NCBI GenBank assembly: GCA_003990705.1
Contig: AP018318.1
Span: 4,033,501-4,097,500, forward strand
DNA: 64,000 nucleotides
From: Nostoc sp. HK-01
GTDB lineage: Bacteria; Cyanobacteriota; Cyanobacteriia; Cyanobacteriales; Nostocaceae
Direction: 5' to 3'
The notes under the pieces: model-generated
Database searches by the model: none
Told to the model about the DNA's origin: nothing
Seen by the model: the letters and a program-made list of their open reading frames with translations, nothing else
Position numbers and translations under genes: made by a program
Part shown: piece after piece, positions 1-9,205 of the stretch
Layout of the letters: each line of letters starts with the position of its first letter
How positions within the stretch are numbered: the stretch's first letter is position 1

Positions 1-541
1 GCAACTTAGTTCCAGAACTTTGGGCTATGAATAGTTGTTTAGCTGGCTCAAAATCGGATAAATTTTTATCTATAGATTTTGTTTGATTACGCACACCTCG
101 CTGTATACGAATACCATATTCACAGGCGCGTTTTCCAGTACCTTGATTTGCCCATTCAATTAGTAATGAATCTCCTTGTTTAGCTGTACAAGGTAAGTAA
201 TAAAGTGTTAATTGTTTATTTTTAGTACTAGCTTGTAATTGTAGTCCCATATCCTTGCCAGTCACATCTTGAAAGCGTAATTGGGCGAAGGATTTACCAT
301 TACCAGGAAGGAACAAAGTATCATATACCTTTTGTAGAAAAGTACCCACCACTGCCGGGCCATAATTAGAACCGCGTCGAATCGACAGTTCATTATTTCC
401 TAAAATTTGGTAAATTTCTCCCTTTTCTGGGACATTAGCATAACTATCTGTTGTTGTTGCCACAGTATACAGAGGAATTATCAAAGTAGCGATCGCATAC
501 ATTAATCTTCTGTGTTGCTGTTTTAACTTTCGGCTGATCAT
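1..541 (-). CDS. Secreted protein, 3'-truncated by window edge
   Basis: An open frame reads leftward from an ATG at 541 and leaves the window without a stop, so only about 180 N-terminal residues are visible. The start MISRKLKQQHRRLMYAIATL followed by a hydrophobic run and TVATTTDSYA looks like a signal peptide. The next segment (EIYQILGNNELSIRRGSNYG, then a stretch of beta-rich sequence with two cysteines, CTAKQGDS and ACEYGI) resembles the start of a secreted FecR- or SH3-like beta domain, but I do not recognise the family. It is divergent from the sigma-like gene at 680, with about 140 bp of shared upstream DNA. The coding call rests on the uninterrupted frame, the signal peptide and the HIP1 site inside it. 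The function is unknown. Confidence 0.6.
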   Translation of the reverse strand, partial: MISRKLKQQHRRLMYAIATLIIPLYTVATTTDSYANVPEKGEIYQILGNNELSIRRGSNYGPAVVGTFLQKVYDTLFLPGNGKSFAQLRFQDVTGKDMGLQLQASTKNKQLTLYYLPCTAKQGDSLLIEWANQGTGKRACEYGIRIQRGVRNQTKSIDKNLSDFEPAKQLFIAQSSGTKL

Positions 542-679
542 CACTGACTCCAGAAAACTTTCACTATGTGCATATACTGTGAGAATTCTGAAAATATTCG
601 TAGGTATTGCACCATCATTCTTGAATATTATGTAAAGATAATTGGTAAATCATAAAAATAGAGTTAAACACGTCACTTC

Positions 680-1867
680 ATGCACCCTCGTCAAGAAATT
701 GTTGAGATTTTTTCGAGCTTTCTGCAATTTTCGTCAGGCGGTTCAATAAAATGGGTCACGGATAGCACGCTCTATCGCAATATGAGTAATTACTTAAATC
801 AGTCCCCTTCAGCAGAACGTTCCCGATCTGATTGGGCGTTATACTGGCACAAAGTTTGGCAAAATCAACCAACAAGTATGGCGAGGGGTCATTTGTTTGC
901 ATACTTGCAAGAAGTCGGTTACAAAGCCGCAGCTAAAGTAAAACCGAAATTTACGTTGCCACAGTATACTTTAGCGGACTATTTTCAGATAGCGATCGCT
1001 TATATTGATAAAGTTTTCACAGGATTTGACCCCCAGCGACAAACTAACTTAGAAGCTTTTGCTTACACAGCATTCTGCAATCTCATCAAAGATGGGCTAC
1101 TCAAAGAAGGGCTAGAAGAAGCAAGTATTAGAAGCGATTGGTCATTATTACTACACAGTAGTCAAAAGCTGCTTCATAAAGCTTTAGCACAGCGTGGGTT
1201 ATCCACCACAGAAATTGAGCCTTACATTTCTGCTTGGGAATGCTTCAAGGTGATTTATGCGCCCAAAAAACCCAGAGGGAACCGCCAGCTTACCGCCCCT
1301 GATGCAAGTGTATGGGAAGCGATCGCCCAACTTTACAATCAAGAACGAATTGCACAGTTACCACCATTAGATCCTAAAACTATTCAAAAATGCCTAGAAG
1401 CTTGTATTAAAGCCATTCGAGCTTATCTGGCTCCGCCTACTGCTTCTTTAGATGCGACTCTATTCAACGAAGACAATACATTACAAGACATCTTACCCAG
1501 TAGCGATGCCATCCCCTTCACAAAGCTACTAGATGAGGAAGAAGCGCAAATCCGTAAATCTCTCTGGGCAGAGATAAATTCACTGTTAAGCAATAGCATC
1601 AATAATCTTGACACACAGCAACAAGCCCTACTGAGAATGTATTACGGTGAAGGACTCACCCAAAAAGAAATATCTGTAAAGTTAGGGATATCTCAACCGA
1701 CTATTGTCCGCCGACTCCAGAAATTCAAATCCGAATCCCTCATCACATTAGCTCAATGGTCGCAAACCACCCAGAATATTTCTCTGACACCAAACGTAAT
1801 CAATAACATGAATGGATTAATTGATGAATGGCTAGAACAATACTACAAAAATAACAATGAAGTATAG
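680..1867 (+). CDS. Sigma-70-like RNA polymerase sigma factor
   Basis: A 395-aa protein related to sigma-70 factors but divergent. The C-terminal part (about residues 315-360) is a helix-turn-helix of the region 4 kind: an ALLRMYYGEGLTQKEIS segment followed by LGISQPTIVRRLQ, which would contact the -35 element. A region-2-like stretch lies near residues 112-138 (FDPQRQTNLEAFAYTAF), where core RNA polymerase binding and -10 recognition would sit. The N-terminal 100 residues match nothing I know. The gene heads a same-strand series with a small ORF, a DUF1822 gene (260 bp downstream) and a giant caspase-STAND gene. From memory of cyanobacterial genomes, divergent sigma-like genes are often next to DUF1822 genes. 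It may be a dedicated regulator of that module (inference). Confidence 0.82.
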   Translation: MHPRQEIVEIFSSFLQFSSGGSIKWVTDSTLYRNMSNYLNQSPSAERSRSDWALYWHKVWQNQPTSMARGHLFAYLQEVGYKAAAKVKPKFTLPQYTLADYFQIAIAYIDKVFTGFDPQRQTNLEAFAYTAFCNLIKDGLLKEGLEEASIRSDWSLLLHSSQKLLHKALAQRGLSTTEIEPYISAWECFKVIYAPKKPRGNRQLTAPDASVWEAIAQLYNQERIAQLPPLDPKTIQKCLEACIKAIRAYLAPPTASLDATLFNEDNTLQDILPSSDAIPFTKLLDEEEAQIRKSLWAEINSLLSNSINNLDTQQQALLRMYYGEGLTQKEISVKLGISQPTIVRRLQKFKSESLITLAQWSQTTQNISLTPNVINNMNGLIDEWLEQYYKNNNEV

Positions 1868-1958
1868 CAGTGTCATCATTGATAAAAATCCTGTTCTCTG
1901 CGTCCACCGTTCGCACAACTTATTGCTGTGGTTTGTAACTTTCACCAGATATTGTTTT

Positions 1959-2123
1959 ATGAGTGACCAACAAAAAGTGATTGAACTAATCAAACGTCTG
2001 CCGCCAGATGTCTCAATTCACCACATAATTCAAGAGATTGAATTCCTTGCAGCTATTCATGAAGGAGTAAATGAAATTAGCAAGTACAAGGAATATCAAT
2101 TGACACAGTTGAACAGATATTAA
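1959..2123 (+). CDS. Small antitoxin-like protein
   Basis: A 54-aa ORF starting at the ATG at 1959; the frame is open further upstream but there it overlaps the end of the sigma-like gene and reads as low-quality sequence, so the inner ATG is preferred. The motif VIELIKRLPPDVSIHHIIQE resembles the N-terminal part of small cyanobacterial antitoxin-like proteins (a LPxDVSxxxIxxEI pattern), yet no toxin gene follows: the next gene, 3 bp downstream, encodes a DUF1822 protein. No convincing ribosome site precedes the ATG. It could be a solitary antitoxin, a regulator of the module, or a remnant. Confidence 0.5.
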   Translation: MSDQQKVIELIKRLPPDVSIHHIIQEIEFLAAIHEGVNEISKYKEYQLTQLNRY

Positions 2124-2126
2124 ATC

Positions 2127-3299
2127 ATGAACTATCTTAATTCTCTACCGATATCAACAATTGCTATCGAGCCGTGTGTAGAGATTTCTGAAACCACACA
2201 AGACGCAGTTTGGCAGCAAAGTCAAAATTTTTCCACACCCAGCACTCAATTACAAGCTTATTTAAATAAACTTTGCTTGTTAACTGTGCTACCTTGGCTA
2301 GAAGAAATATGGGGAATTATAGCCAAGCCTGCACCAAATATTGCCACCCTGAATAGCTTTTGGGAAGTGGTAAATGGTACAGCTATTACTATTAATCAAA
2401 CTCGGCTAGTATTAATCCCAAGTTCAGCAATTGATATTAATGAAATTCGCGTTCCGCAAGAATGGGTTGATATTCCTAACTGGGCTGGTGATTATTATTT
2501 AGCAGTGCAAGTGAATACAGAAGATGGATGGATAAAAGTGTGGGGATACACAACCCATCTGCAACTCAAACAACAAGGTAATTATAACCCAGGCGATCGC
2601 ACTTATTCTTTAGACAACGAAGACCTCATCCACGACTTAAATATGCTGTGGATAACGCGTCAACTTTGCCCTGATACTGCAACTAAAACTGAACTTCAAC
2701 CTCTCCCTAACATACCACTAGCCCAAGCAAATAATTTACTAGAAAGATTAGCTAATCCTGCATTAGCCTTTCCTAGATTGGCAGTTCCTTTTAGCTTATG
2801 GGGAGCCTTACTAGAACATGGTGGTTGGAGACATAAATTATATGAACTACGCTTAGGAATTCCCGAACAGTGGTCAATTATCCAATGGGTCAAAACTGGA
2901 ATTTCTGATTTAGCACAGCAAATTGGCTGGGGTTATTTAGATTTTGAAACAAATTTTAATAGTAGAGGATTCTCACCAAATAATGAGCCTGTTATTTTGT
3001 CGCGTCATTTGATAATTGCTGGTAAAAATTATGAGTTACAAGTCAAATTTTTAGGAGATAACACAGCCAAAATTTGGTGTATAGAATTGCATAGTTTATC
3101 ATTACAAGGTTTAATTCCCGGCGGATTTAAATTGCGCTTGTTAACTGAAGATTTACAACCATTTCCAGATAATGAGTGCGTTGCTAATGCACCGACAGAA
3201 AAGTTAGCAATTGAATTAGAACTGGAAACAGGTGAAGGTTTAGTGTGGGAAATTGAACCAACACCAGAAAATTATGAGCGAGAAATATTGAGATTTTAA
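2127..3299 (+). CDS. DUF1822 family protein
   Basis: A 390-aa soluble protein with no signal peptide. Its layout matches the cyanobacterial DUF1822 family: an N-terminal helical part containing a LNKLCLLTVLPWLEEI-type segment, then a middle part with VPQEWVDIPNWAGDYYLAVQ and a WGYTTH motif, and a C-terminal beta-rich part (residues about 290-390). The family has no assigned biochemical role. It follows the small ORF by 3 bp, which suggests one transcript with the upstream sigma-like gene, and precedes the caspase-STAND gene by about 100 bp on the same strand. The gene context (sigma-like, DUF1822, caspase) is the only functional hint: a signalling or regulatory accessory protein. Confidence 0.85.
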   Translation: MNYLNSLPISTIAIEPCVEISETTQDAVWQQSQNFSTPSTQLQAYLNKLCLLTVLPWLEEIWGIIAKPAPNIATLNSFWEVVNGTAITINQTRLVLIPSSAIDINEIRVPQEWVDIPNWAGDYYLAVQVNTEDGWIKVWGYTTHLQLKQQGNYNPGDRTYSLDNEDLIHDLNMLWITRQLCPDTATKTELQPLPNIPLAQANNLLERLANPALAFPRLAVPFSLWGALLEHGGWRHKLYELRLGIPEQWSIIQWVKTGISDLAQQIGWGYLDFETNFNSRGFSPNNEPVILSRHLIIAGKNYELQVKFLGDNTAKIWCIELHSLSLQGLIPGGFKLRLLTEDLQPFPDNECVANAPTEKLAIELELETGEGLVWEIEPTPENYEREILRF

Positions 3300-3401
3300 A
3301 ACTCTATCAATTCTCAGCATAACTCCGCGTTGACTCAGCGCACCTCTGCGTTTAAAAAAATAGTCCCTACAATTTGACAATCTATACTTAATTTTTAAAA
3401 T

Positions 3402-6400
3402 ATGCCCCGTGCCATTATCCAAACAGATGTAAAAAAACTTTGGTGTCTACTTATTGGTATTAATGAATATCAAGATAAAAATCTTCGTTCACTACGTTAC
3501 GCAGTTGCAGATTGTCAAGGATTCGCTCAAGCGTTAAAACAAGCAAATCACAAATTTATCCAAACAGAAATTATTGAGTATCATTCTCACTCTGCCGAAA
3601 CACCATCACTAGCAAAAATTCGGACTAGTTTCCAGCAAATAGTGAAATCGGCTAACCCCCAAGATACAATTTTATTCTACTTTTGTGGACACGGAATGCT
3701 GGAGTCGGAAAGTCAGCAGGCGGTGTTGTGTTTAACCCATACTCAAACAGACGATTTACTCAACACTGGTTTGACAATGCAAGAACTCTTAGCAGTGTTA
3801 GGTAATTGTCAAGCTGCTCAACAAATAGTTGTGTTAGATGCTTGTCATAGTGGTAGTTTAACCCTAAGAAATTCACCAACTCCGCGGATGTTGGAACAGT
3901 TACAAAAAGTTGCTGTTCAGAAAAAACAGACAGGCTATAATCAAGGATTTTATGCCTTACTTTCCTGTGATAAAGAGCAGTTATCTTGGGAATTTCCTGA
4001 TTTGGGTCATGGAGTATTTACCTATTTTTTGATTCGTGCTTTATTAGGTGAAGCGGCTGATTCTAGAGGGGAAATTGAAGTTAAGTTACTCTATAAATAT
4101 ATTTATCACAATACCCTTCAGTATATTGATAAACTCAACCAAGGACTGCGGTTAATTAATCAACAAAAACGTAGTCGTGGTGAAACTGATGGTTTAAAAA
4201 AAGAACAACCACAGCAAACTCCCAAATTAATTGTAGAAGCTGTAGGAGAACTCGTTATTGGGTATAAAGCTACAGAAATTGAAATGCGATCGCTCCGGCA
4301 AGCTTTAATAGTAGATGGACTATTAGATGGGGAAATAATTCCTGAGATTAGTAAAATGCTGGCTGGTGCAGGTGGCTTTGACTTGAAATATTGGCATCCC
4401 CAGGTGAGAGATTTACCGGATGTCCGCCAAGCGATTCAAAATTGCTTACTAAATCAGGAATCTGAGGAACGTTTAGAAGATGCGACATCTCTACTTTACC
4501 TGCGGGGACGAATTACAGAAACAAACACAGGTGAAGCTCTTTTAGTAATAAGTGATGAAATAAAAATAAGTCGTGATTGGTTGCGCCAAAATCTGCGTCA
4601 GTCAAATATTGCTCAACAAATTGTGGTTTTAGATTGTCTTGTAGACACACCAAATAGTGCTTCTCTCCAAAATTGGCTAGAAGATTTACAACAAGAATCA
4701 GAATTTAGTCAATGTTTAATTATTGGTGCGGCGACTGCTGAAAATGACGAAGAATTTGCCACAGCTTTGTTCACAACTTTGCAAACAGCCAACGTGCAAA
4801 TAGGTTTATCGGTTGCTGGCTGGATTATGGGTGTACAGCGCGAACTTGCAGAAAGCCAAATTTGGCGAAATTATTGGTTAGGCGGAATGCAAGGAGTAAT
4901 TGAAGTTTTACCTGCTACTTTACAAAAAAAATCCCAACGGGTTGATTTAGGGATTTGTCCCTATATGGGATTAAAAGCTTTTAGTGAAAAAGATGCACGA
5001 TATTTTTACGGTCAAGAAGCGCTCACACAAAGGATAATTAATGAAGTTAATCATAAGTCTTTTTTGGCAGTAGTTGGTGCTTCTGGGAGTGGGAAATCTT
5101 CGGTAGTTCAAGCTGGATTAATGGCGCAAATGCGGCTAGGAAAACAACTGCCGGGAAGTGAAACTTGGTTAATTAAATATTTGCGTCCTGGGGAAAAACC
5201 TCTGCAAGAATTAGCCAGAATTATGGCAGATGTGGAGGAAAACCTATTACAAACCGAAGGATTATTACACTTAGGCGGTGAAGGTTTTGTCCATTGGTTA
5301 CGCACCAGAACTGAGCCAATGATGGTTTTAGTGATTGACCAATTTGAAGAAATTTTTACTCTCGCGGCTACAGGCGATCGCCAACTTTTTTTAGATATCC
5401 TTTTAGAAGCTTTAGAATACGCAGCCGACCGCTTTAAGTTAATCATTACTCTCCGCGCTGACTTCATCTCACCTTGTCTAGAATTACCTCGACTATCGCA
5501 AAAATTACAAGCATCTCATGTTTTAGTTCCACCCCGACTGAGCGAAGAAAATTATCGGCAGATTATCGAAAAACCAGCACAGCAAGTAGAATTAAAAGTC
5601 GAGTCAGGTTTAGTGGAATTACTGTTAAGTGATTTACAACAATCGGCTGGAGATTTACCATTACTGCAATTTGTTTTAGAGCAGTTATGGGAACACCGCG
5701 ACCAAAGTACTGGGGAATTAACAGTCTCTGCATATCGGGATAAAATAGGCGGGATTAAGGTAGCGCTAGAACTCAAAGCTCAAGCCGTTTATGATAGTTT
5801 ATTGCCAGAAGAACAGAAAATAGCGCAATGGATTTTTCTCTCTTTAACTCGTCTCGGACAGGGAACAGAAGACACTAAGAAACAAATCAAAAAATCGCAG
5901 TTATTACAAAGTAAATATTCTCCAGTATTAGTAGAAAAAACTTTGCAAAAGTTTATTGATGCTAAACTAATTGTCGTGAACTTACCAGAAGATAAAACAA
6001 ATATTGGGCAAAGTCGCACGGCCGATCAGATTTCTCAAGAATTAGAACTGATAAAAAGTGAAGTCTCTATAGAAGTAGCTCACGAAATTTTGATTCGCCA
6101 CTGGTCAAGCTTGCGTTGGTGGCTAGATGAAAACCGCGATCGCTTGTATCAACAAGAGCGTCTAGAAAAGAAACGCAAAGAATGGGAGCAAAAGCACAAA
6201 CACTCAGATTTTTTACTGCAAAAAACTCAACTCACAGAAGCAGAAGCATACTATCAAAAATACAAAGATTATCTCACACCCCAAGAGAAAGAATATATTC
6301 AAGCTAGTAAACAAGCGCGGCGAAAAAATCGTTTCTTACTAGGTAGTACCAGTACTATTACATTATTATTAATTGTTGCTTCTGGTATAGTTGCTTGGCA

Positions 6401-7118
6401 ACAACAACAGCAGAATCAGTTGGCTCAACTTATCCGCTATAGCTCATTTAATATTATTACCCCAGATATTGCTAAAACTACAATTAATAGTCTATCGGCA
6501 CTGCTAAATAATGCAGACCAACATCAAAAAGCTGGTGATATCAATCAAGCATTGGATGACTATCGGCAAATTTGGCGCATTAGTCTTAACTTACAAGAAA
6601 AAATTAGCCAAGAACCACAAAAATTTGCTGATATTTTAAGTCAAAAAAATATATTGCAACAAGCATCGCAACAAGCTGAAAAATCCTTGGCAGAAATTAT
6701 TAAAAAAACTAGACTTTCTACTTTAGATGCTGAACTCCACCAAGGTAAATTTGGTGATTTAGTTGAAACTAACTTTGCCAAGTTTGAAAATCAATATACA
6801 GGCGCACTCAAAACATCTTATGCAATTTTGATGCGCGAACAAGGTGCGAAAGCTGATGTAAATAATGATGGTTATCTGACAGAAGGAGAAGAAAAACTTC
6901 TACCCTGTGCAACTCTTAAAGATATAGAAGAATTGTGGCGCAAATATACAGAAAACCGCTGTAATTGGGAGGATGAATCTACTTGTAGAGAGTTGCAAGG
7001 ACAAAACCTCACCATTAAATTATCATTTCCGCCCAGTGCTTATCTTTTAAAACGGCGCTGGGAGGAGTGTCAAGTTATAGCAGGAGGCAGAAGGCAGGAA
7101 GCAGAAGGCAGGAGGTAA
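3402..7118 (+). CDS. Caspase-like/STAND ATPase/TM/EF-hand multidomain protein
   Basis: A 1238-aa protein. Residues about 8-235 form a peptidase C14 (metacaspase-like) domain with the catalytic pair visible: His97 in FCGHG and Cys148 in LDACHSG. Residues about 280-510 look like a second, degenerate caspase fold in which LDACHSG is replaced by LDCLVDT. From about 525 an nSTAND-type NTPase follows: YFYGQE entry motif, Walker A GASGSGKSS at 559-567, Walker B VLVIDQFEE near 643-650. A basic charged segment (about 930-970) leads to one transmembrane helix (about 978-1000), a coiled helical region, and an EF-hand loop (DVNNDGYLTEGEE, from about 1151). The C-terminal dozen residues are encoded by an intergenic-type GGCAGAA repeat. 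Inferred role: a nucleotide- and perhaps Ca2+-responsive protease switch in stress, defence or cell death. Confidence 0.9.
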   Translation: MPRAIIQTDVKKLWCLLIGINEYQDKNLRSLRYAVADCQGFAQALKQANHKFIQTEIIEYHSHSAETPSLAKIRTSFQQIVKSANPQDTILFYFCGHGMLESESQQAVLCLTHTQTDDLLNTGLTMQELLAVLGNCQAAQQIVVLDACHSGSLTLRNSPTPRMLEQLQKVAVQKKQTGYNQGFYALLSCDKEQLSWEFPDLGHGVFTYFLIRALLGEAADSRGEIEVKLLYKYIYHNTLQYIDKLNQGLRLINQQKRSRGETDGLKKEQPQQTPKLIVEAVGELVIGYKATEIEMRSLRQALIVDGLLDGEIIPEISKMLAGAGGFDLKYWHPQVRDLPDVRQAIQNCLLNQESEERLEDATSLLYLRGRITETNTGEALLVISDEIKISRDWLRQNLRQSNIAQQIVVLDCLVDTPNSASLQNWLEDLQQESEFSQCLIIGAATAENDEEFATALFTTLQTANVQIGLSVAGWIMGVQRELAESQIWRNYWLGGMQGVIEVLPATLQKKSQRVDLGICPYMGLKAFSEKDARYFYGQEALTQRIINEVNHKSFLAVVGASGSGKSSVVQAGLMAQMRLGKQLPGSETWLIKYLRPGEKPLQELARIMADVEENLLQTEGLLHLGGEGFVHWLRTRTEPMMVLVIDQFEEIFTLAATGDRQLFLDILLEALEYAADRFKLIITLRADFISPCLELPRLSQKLQASHVLVPPRLSEENYRQIIEKPAQQVELKVESGLVELLLSDLQQSAGDLPLLQFVLEQLWEHRDQSTGELTVSAYRDKIGGIKVALELKAQAVYDSLLPEEQKIAQWIFLSLTRLGQGTEDTKKQIKKSQLLQSKYSPVLVEKTLQKFIDAKLIVVNLPEDKTNIGQSRTADQISQELELIKSEVSIEVAHEILIRHWSSLRWWLDENRDRLYQQERLEKKRKEWEQKHKHSDFLLQKTQLTEAEAYYQKYKDYLTPQEKEYIQASKQARRKNRFLLGSTSTITLLLIVASGIVAWQQQQQNQLAQLIRYSSFNIITPDIAKTTINSLSALLNNADQHQKAGDINQALDDYRQIWRISLNLQEKISQEPQKFADILSQKNILQQASQQAEKSLAEIIKKTRLSTLDAELHQGKFGDLVETNFAKFENQYTGALKTSYAILMREQGAKADVNNDGYLTEGEEKLLPCATLKDIEELWRKYTENRCNWEDESTCRELQGQNLTIKLSFPPSAYLLKRRWEECQVIAGGRRQEAEGRR
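7076..7115 (+). repeat. GGCAGAA/GGCAGGA repeat invading a gene 3' end
   Basis: Imperfect heptamer repeats of the GGCAGGA/GGCAGAA kind cover the last codons of the caspase-STAND gene and its stop. They encode the low-complexity tail AGGRRQEAEGRR. The same sort of repeat follows galE at about 11271-11304, and a related purine-rich run ends the DsbD-like gene at about 11951-11995. Confidence 0.75.
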
Positions 7119-7253
7119 AAGTCTTACTATGCTTGGTTGGCATTCGTGCTTTTTAAATATCCTTACCTATACTTCTCCTTTGAGTCAATCTAAAAGACGC
7201 TCCTAAGTCGCTAACGCTACGCTATCGCAAATCTAAAATCTAAAATTGTTTGA

Positions 7254-9005
7254 CTAACGCAACAGTTCCTCTACTTGATGCTGACTCCACAAGGTTCTAT
7301 ACAGACCTTCTTGTTGCACTAGTTCTATATGATTGCCTGTTTGGACAATTTTACCTTTATCCATGACTAGAATTCTATCAGCGGCGGCGGCGGCAGAAAG
7401 TTGGTGGGTGATAAAAATGACAGTTTTGCGGCTAGTTCCACTAGAGAGATTTTTGAGAATTTTGGTGGCCGTTTGATTATCAACGCTAGATAAAGCATCA
7501 TCCAAAATTAAGACTGGAGCATCAACTAGCATGGCTCTGGCTAAAGCGGTGCGTTGTCTTTGTCCGCCAGATAAGGTGATACCGCGTTCGCCAACTAGAG
7601 TTTCGTATTGTTGGGGAAAATTAATAATTTCCGAATGAATCTGAGACATGACAGCTACAGATTCGACATCTTCTTGTTCGCGTACGGGGTCAGCATAGCG
7701 AATATTATTTTTGATGGTGGTGCTGAACAAAAAACTATCTTGGGGAACATAGGCGATCGCACTTCGCAAATCTTCTAATACGATTTTGGTAATATCTACC
7801 CCATCTAAAAATAATTGTCCAGGCGCAATATCTAACAACCGAGGTAAGGCGTTGGCTAAAGTAGATTTCCCTGAACCAATTGCCCCAACAATGGCTACTG
7901 TTTCTCCGGGGACAATTGTAAAATTAAGATGATCTAAGGCAGGTGTCGCCATTTCTGGGTAAGTAAAGCTGAAATTTTTTGCGGTAATTTCGCCTTTTAC
8001 TTCCGCCAGCGGTAAATGTACAGCATCACCTGTATCTTGAATTTTGGGTGTGACGCTGAAAATCGATTCTAAGCGATCAATACTGACTTCACCGCGTTGA
8101 TAGGTGGTAATGGTAAAACCTAATAAAGCGGTGGGAAACACGAGTCGTTCTACATAAATTAGCAGTGCTAAAAAGTCACCAACTGCTAAAGTTCCCCCAG
8201 AAATACGCGTTGTACCTAACCAAATAATAATTAAAGAACTGATATTAGCTAAACCGCCAATTAACGGAAACAATACATTCCGGCTTTTTGCCAATTGCAG
8301 GTTAGCTTTTAATAGCTGCTGATTTTTTTTAGCAAAAGCTTGACGCTCGTTTTCTTCTTGAGCGTAAATTTTAATTAAGGCAATGCCGCTAATATCCTCT
8401 TGAATCAGTTCACTAATATCAGAGAGTCTTTCTTGGACAGCGGCTTGTTGTTTGCGTAGGCGATCGCTAAACAAATGCACCAACAAAAACATGAAGGGGT
8501 ACACTGCTAAAGAATACAGTGTCATGTCTCGGCTAATTGTCAGCATTACAGGCAGTGTCAAAGTGTAAGCAAAAAAAGTATTGGCTAAACTTAGCACCGC
8601 GAAACCCAACAAGCGCCGGATATTTTCGACATCGCTGGTAGCGCGACTAATCAAATCCCCAGCGGTATTCGTCGCAAAATAAGCCGGTTCTAACTTGAGT
8701 AAATGTTCAAAAATCCGTTGTTTTAGGTCAAATTCTACCTGTCGTCCTACGCCAAATAGCCAGATACGAGAAGCCATGCGGATTAACCACATTGCCGAAC
8801 TCAACAAAATGATGATTACAACATAATGTAGTAGTTGGTTCCAGCTAAATTGAGTTGAAAGTTTATCAACACAGCCACGAATTAACCAAGGAATATAAAC
8901 GCCCAAACCATTGACAGACAACAAAGCAAAAATGCCTAATGTTGCCTCTACCCAATGAGGACGCAGGTAAGCACCGAGTTTAGCTAGTCGTCGAGATTTT
9001 GCCAT
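7254..9005 (-). CDS. ABC exporter, fused permease-ATPase (MdlB/MsbA-like)
   Basis: A 583-aa half-transporter of the type I exporter family. Residues about 1-310 are the six-helix ABC transmembrane domain. Residues about 330-580 are the nucleotide-binding domain, with Walker A GAIGSGKST, signature LSGGQRQR, Walker B VLILDDALSS and the H-loop ITHQLS. Such proteins export lipids, peptides or drugs; substrate cannot be read from the sequence. No second half-transporter is adjacent, so it may homodimerise. It is convergent with the caspase-STAND gene, and the membrane protein at 9206-9898 lies upstream on the same strand. The start MAKSRRLAKLGAYLRPHW is typical of the group and gives the usual length. 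Confidence 0.92.
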   Translation of the reverse strand: MAKSRRLAKLGAYLRPHWVEATLGIFALLSVNGLGVYIPWLIRGCVDKLSTQFSWNQLLHYVVIIILLSSAMWLIRMASRIWLFGVGRQVEFDLKQRIFEHLLKLEPAYFATNTAGDLISRATSDVENIRRLLGFAVLSLANTFFAYTLTLPVMLTISRDMTLYSLAVYPFMFLLVHLFSDRLRKQQAAVQERLSDISELIQEDISGIALIKIYAQEENERQAFAKKNQQLLKANLQLAKSRNVLFPLIGGLANISSLIIIWLGTTRISGGTLAVGDFLALLIYVERLVFPTALLGFTITTYQRGEVSIDRLESIFSVTPKIQDTGDAVHLPLAEVKGEITAKNFSFTYPEMATPALDHLNFTIVPGETVAIVGAIGSGKSTLANALPRLLDIAPGQLFLDGVDITKIVLEDLRSAIAYVPQDSFLFSTTIKNNIRYADPVREQEDVESVAVMSQIHSEIINFPQQYETLVGERGITLSGGQRQRTALARAMLVDAPVLILDDALSSVDNQTATKILKNLSSGTSRKTVIFITHQLSAAAAADRILVMDKGKIVQTGNHIELVQQEGLYRTLWSQHQVEELLR

Positions 9006-9205
9006 TACAGCAATTTTGCAACTCCATCATCCTAAAACAAACGGATCGTAGGTTTATATTTTATCTACAAAGAATTCAGGAGTGTGTGGTCAGAATTCAG
9101 TAGAGAAAATTATTTTCTGAATTCTCCATTCTGAATTCAGGTTTTTAAATAAGGCCAGCCACTAGGGCGTAGCGTTGTGGCCTTGTTAATTTTACTTTTT
9201 TAACC

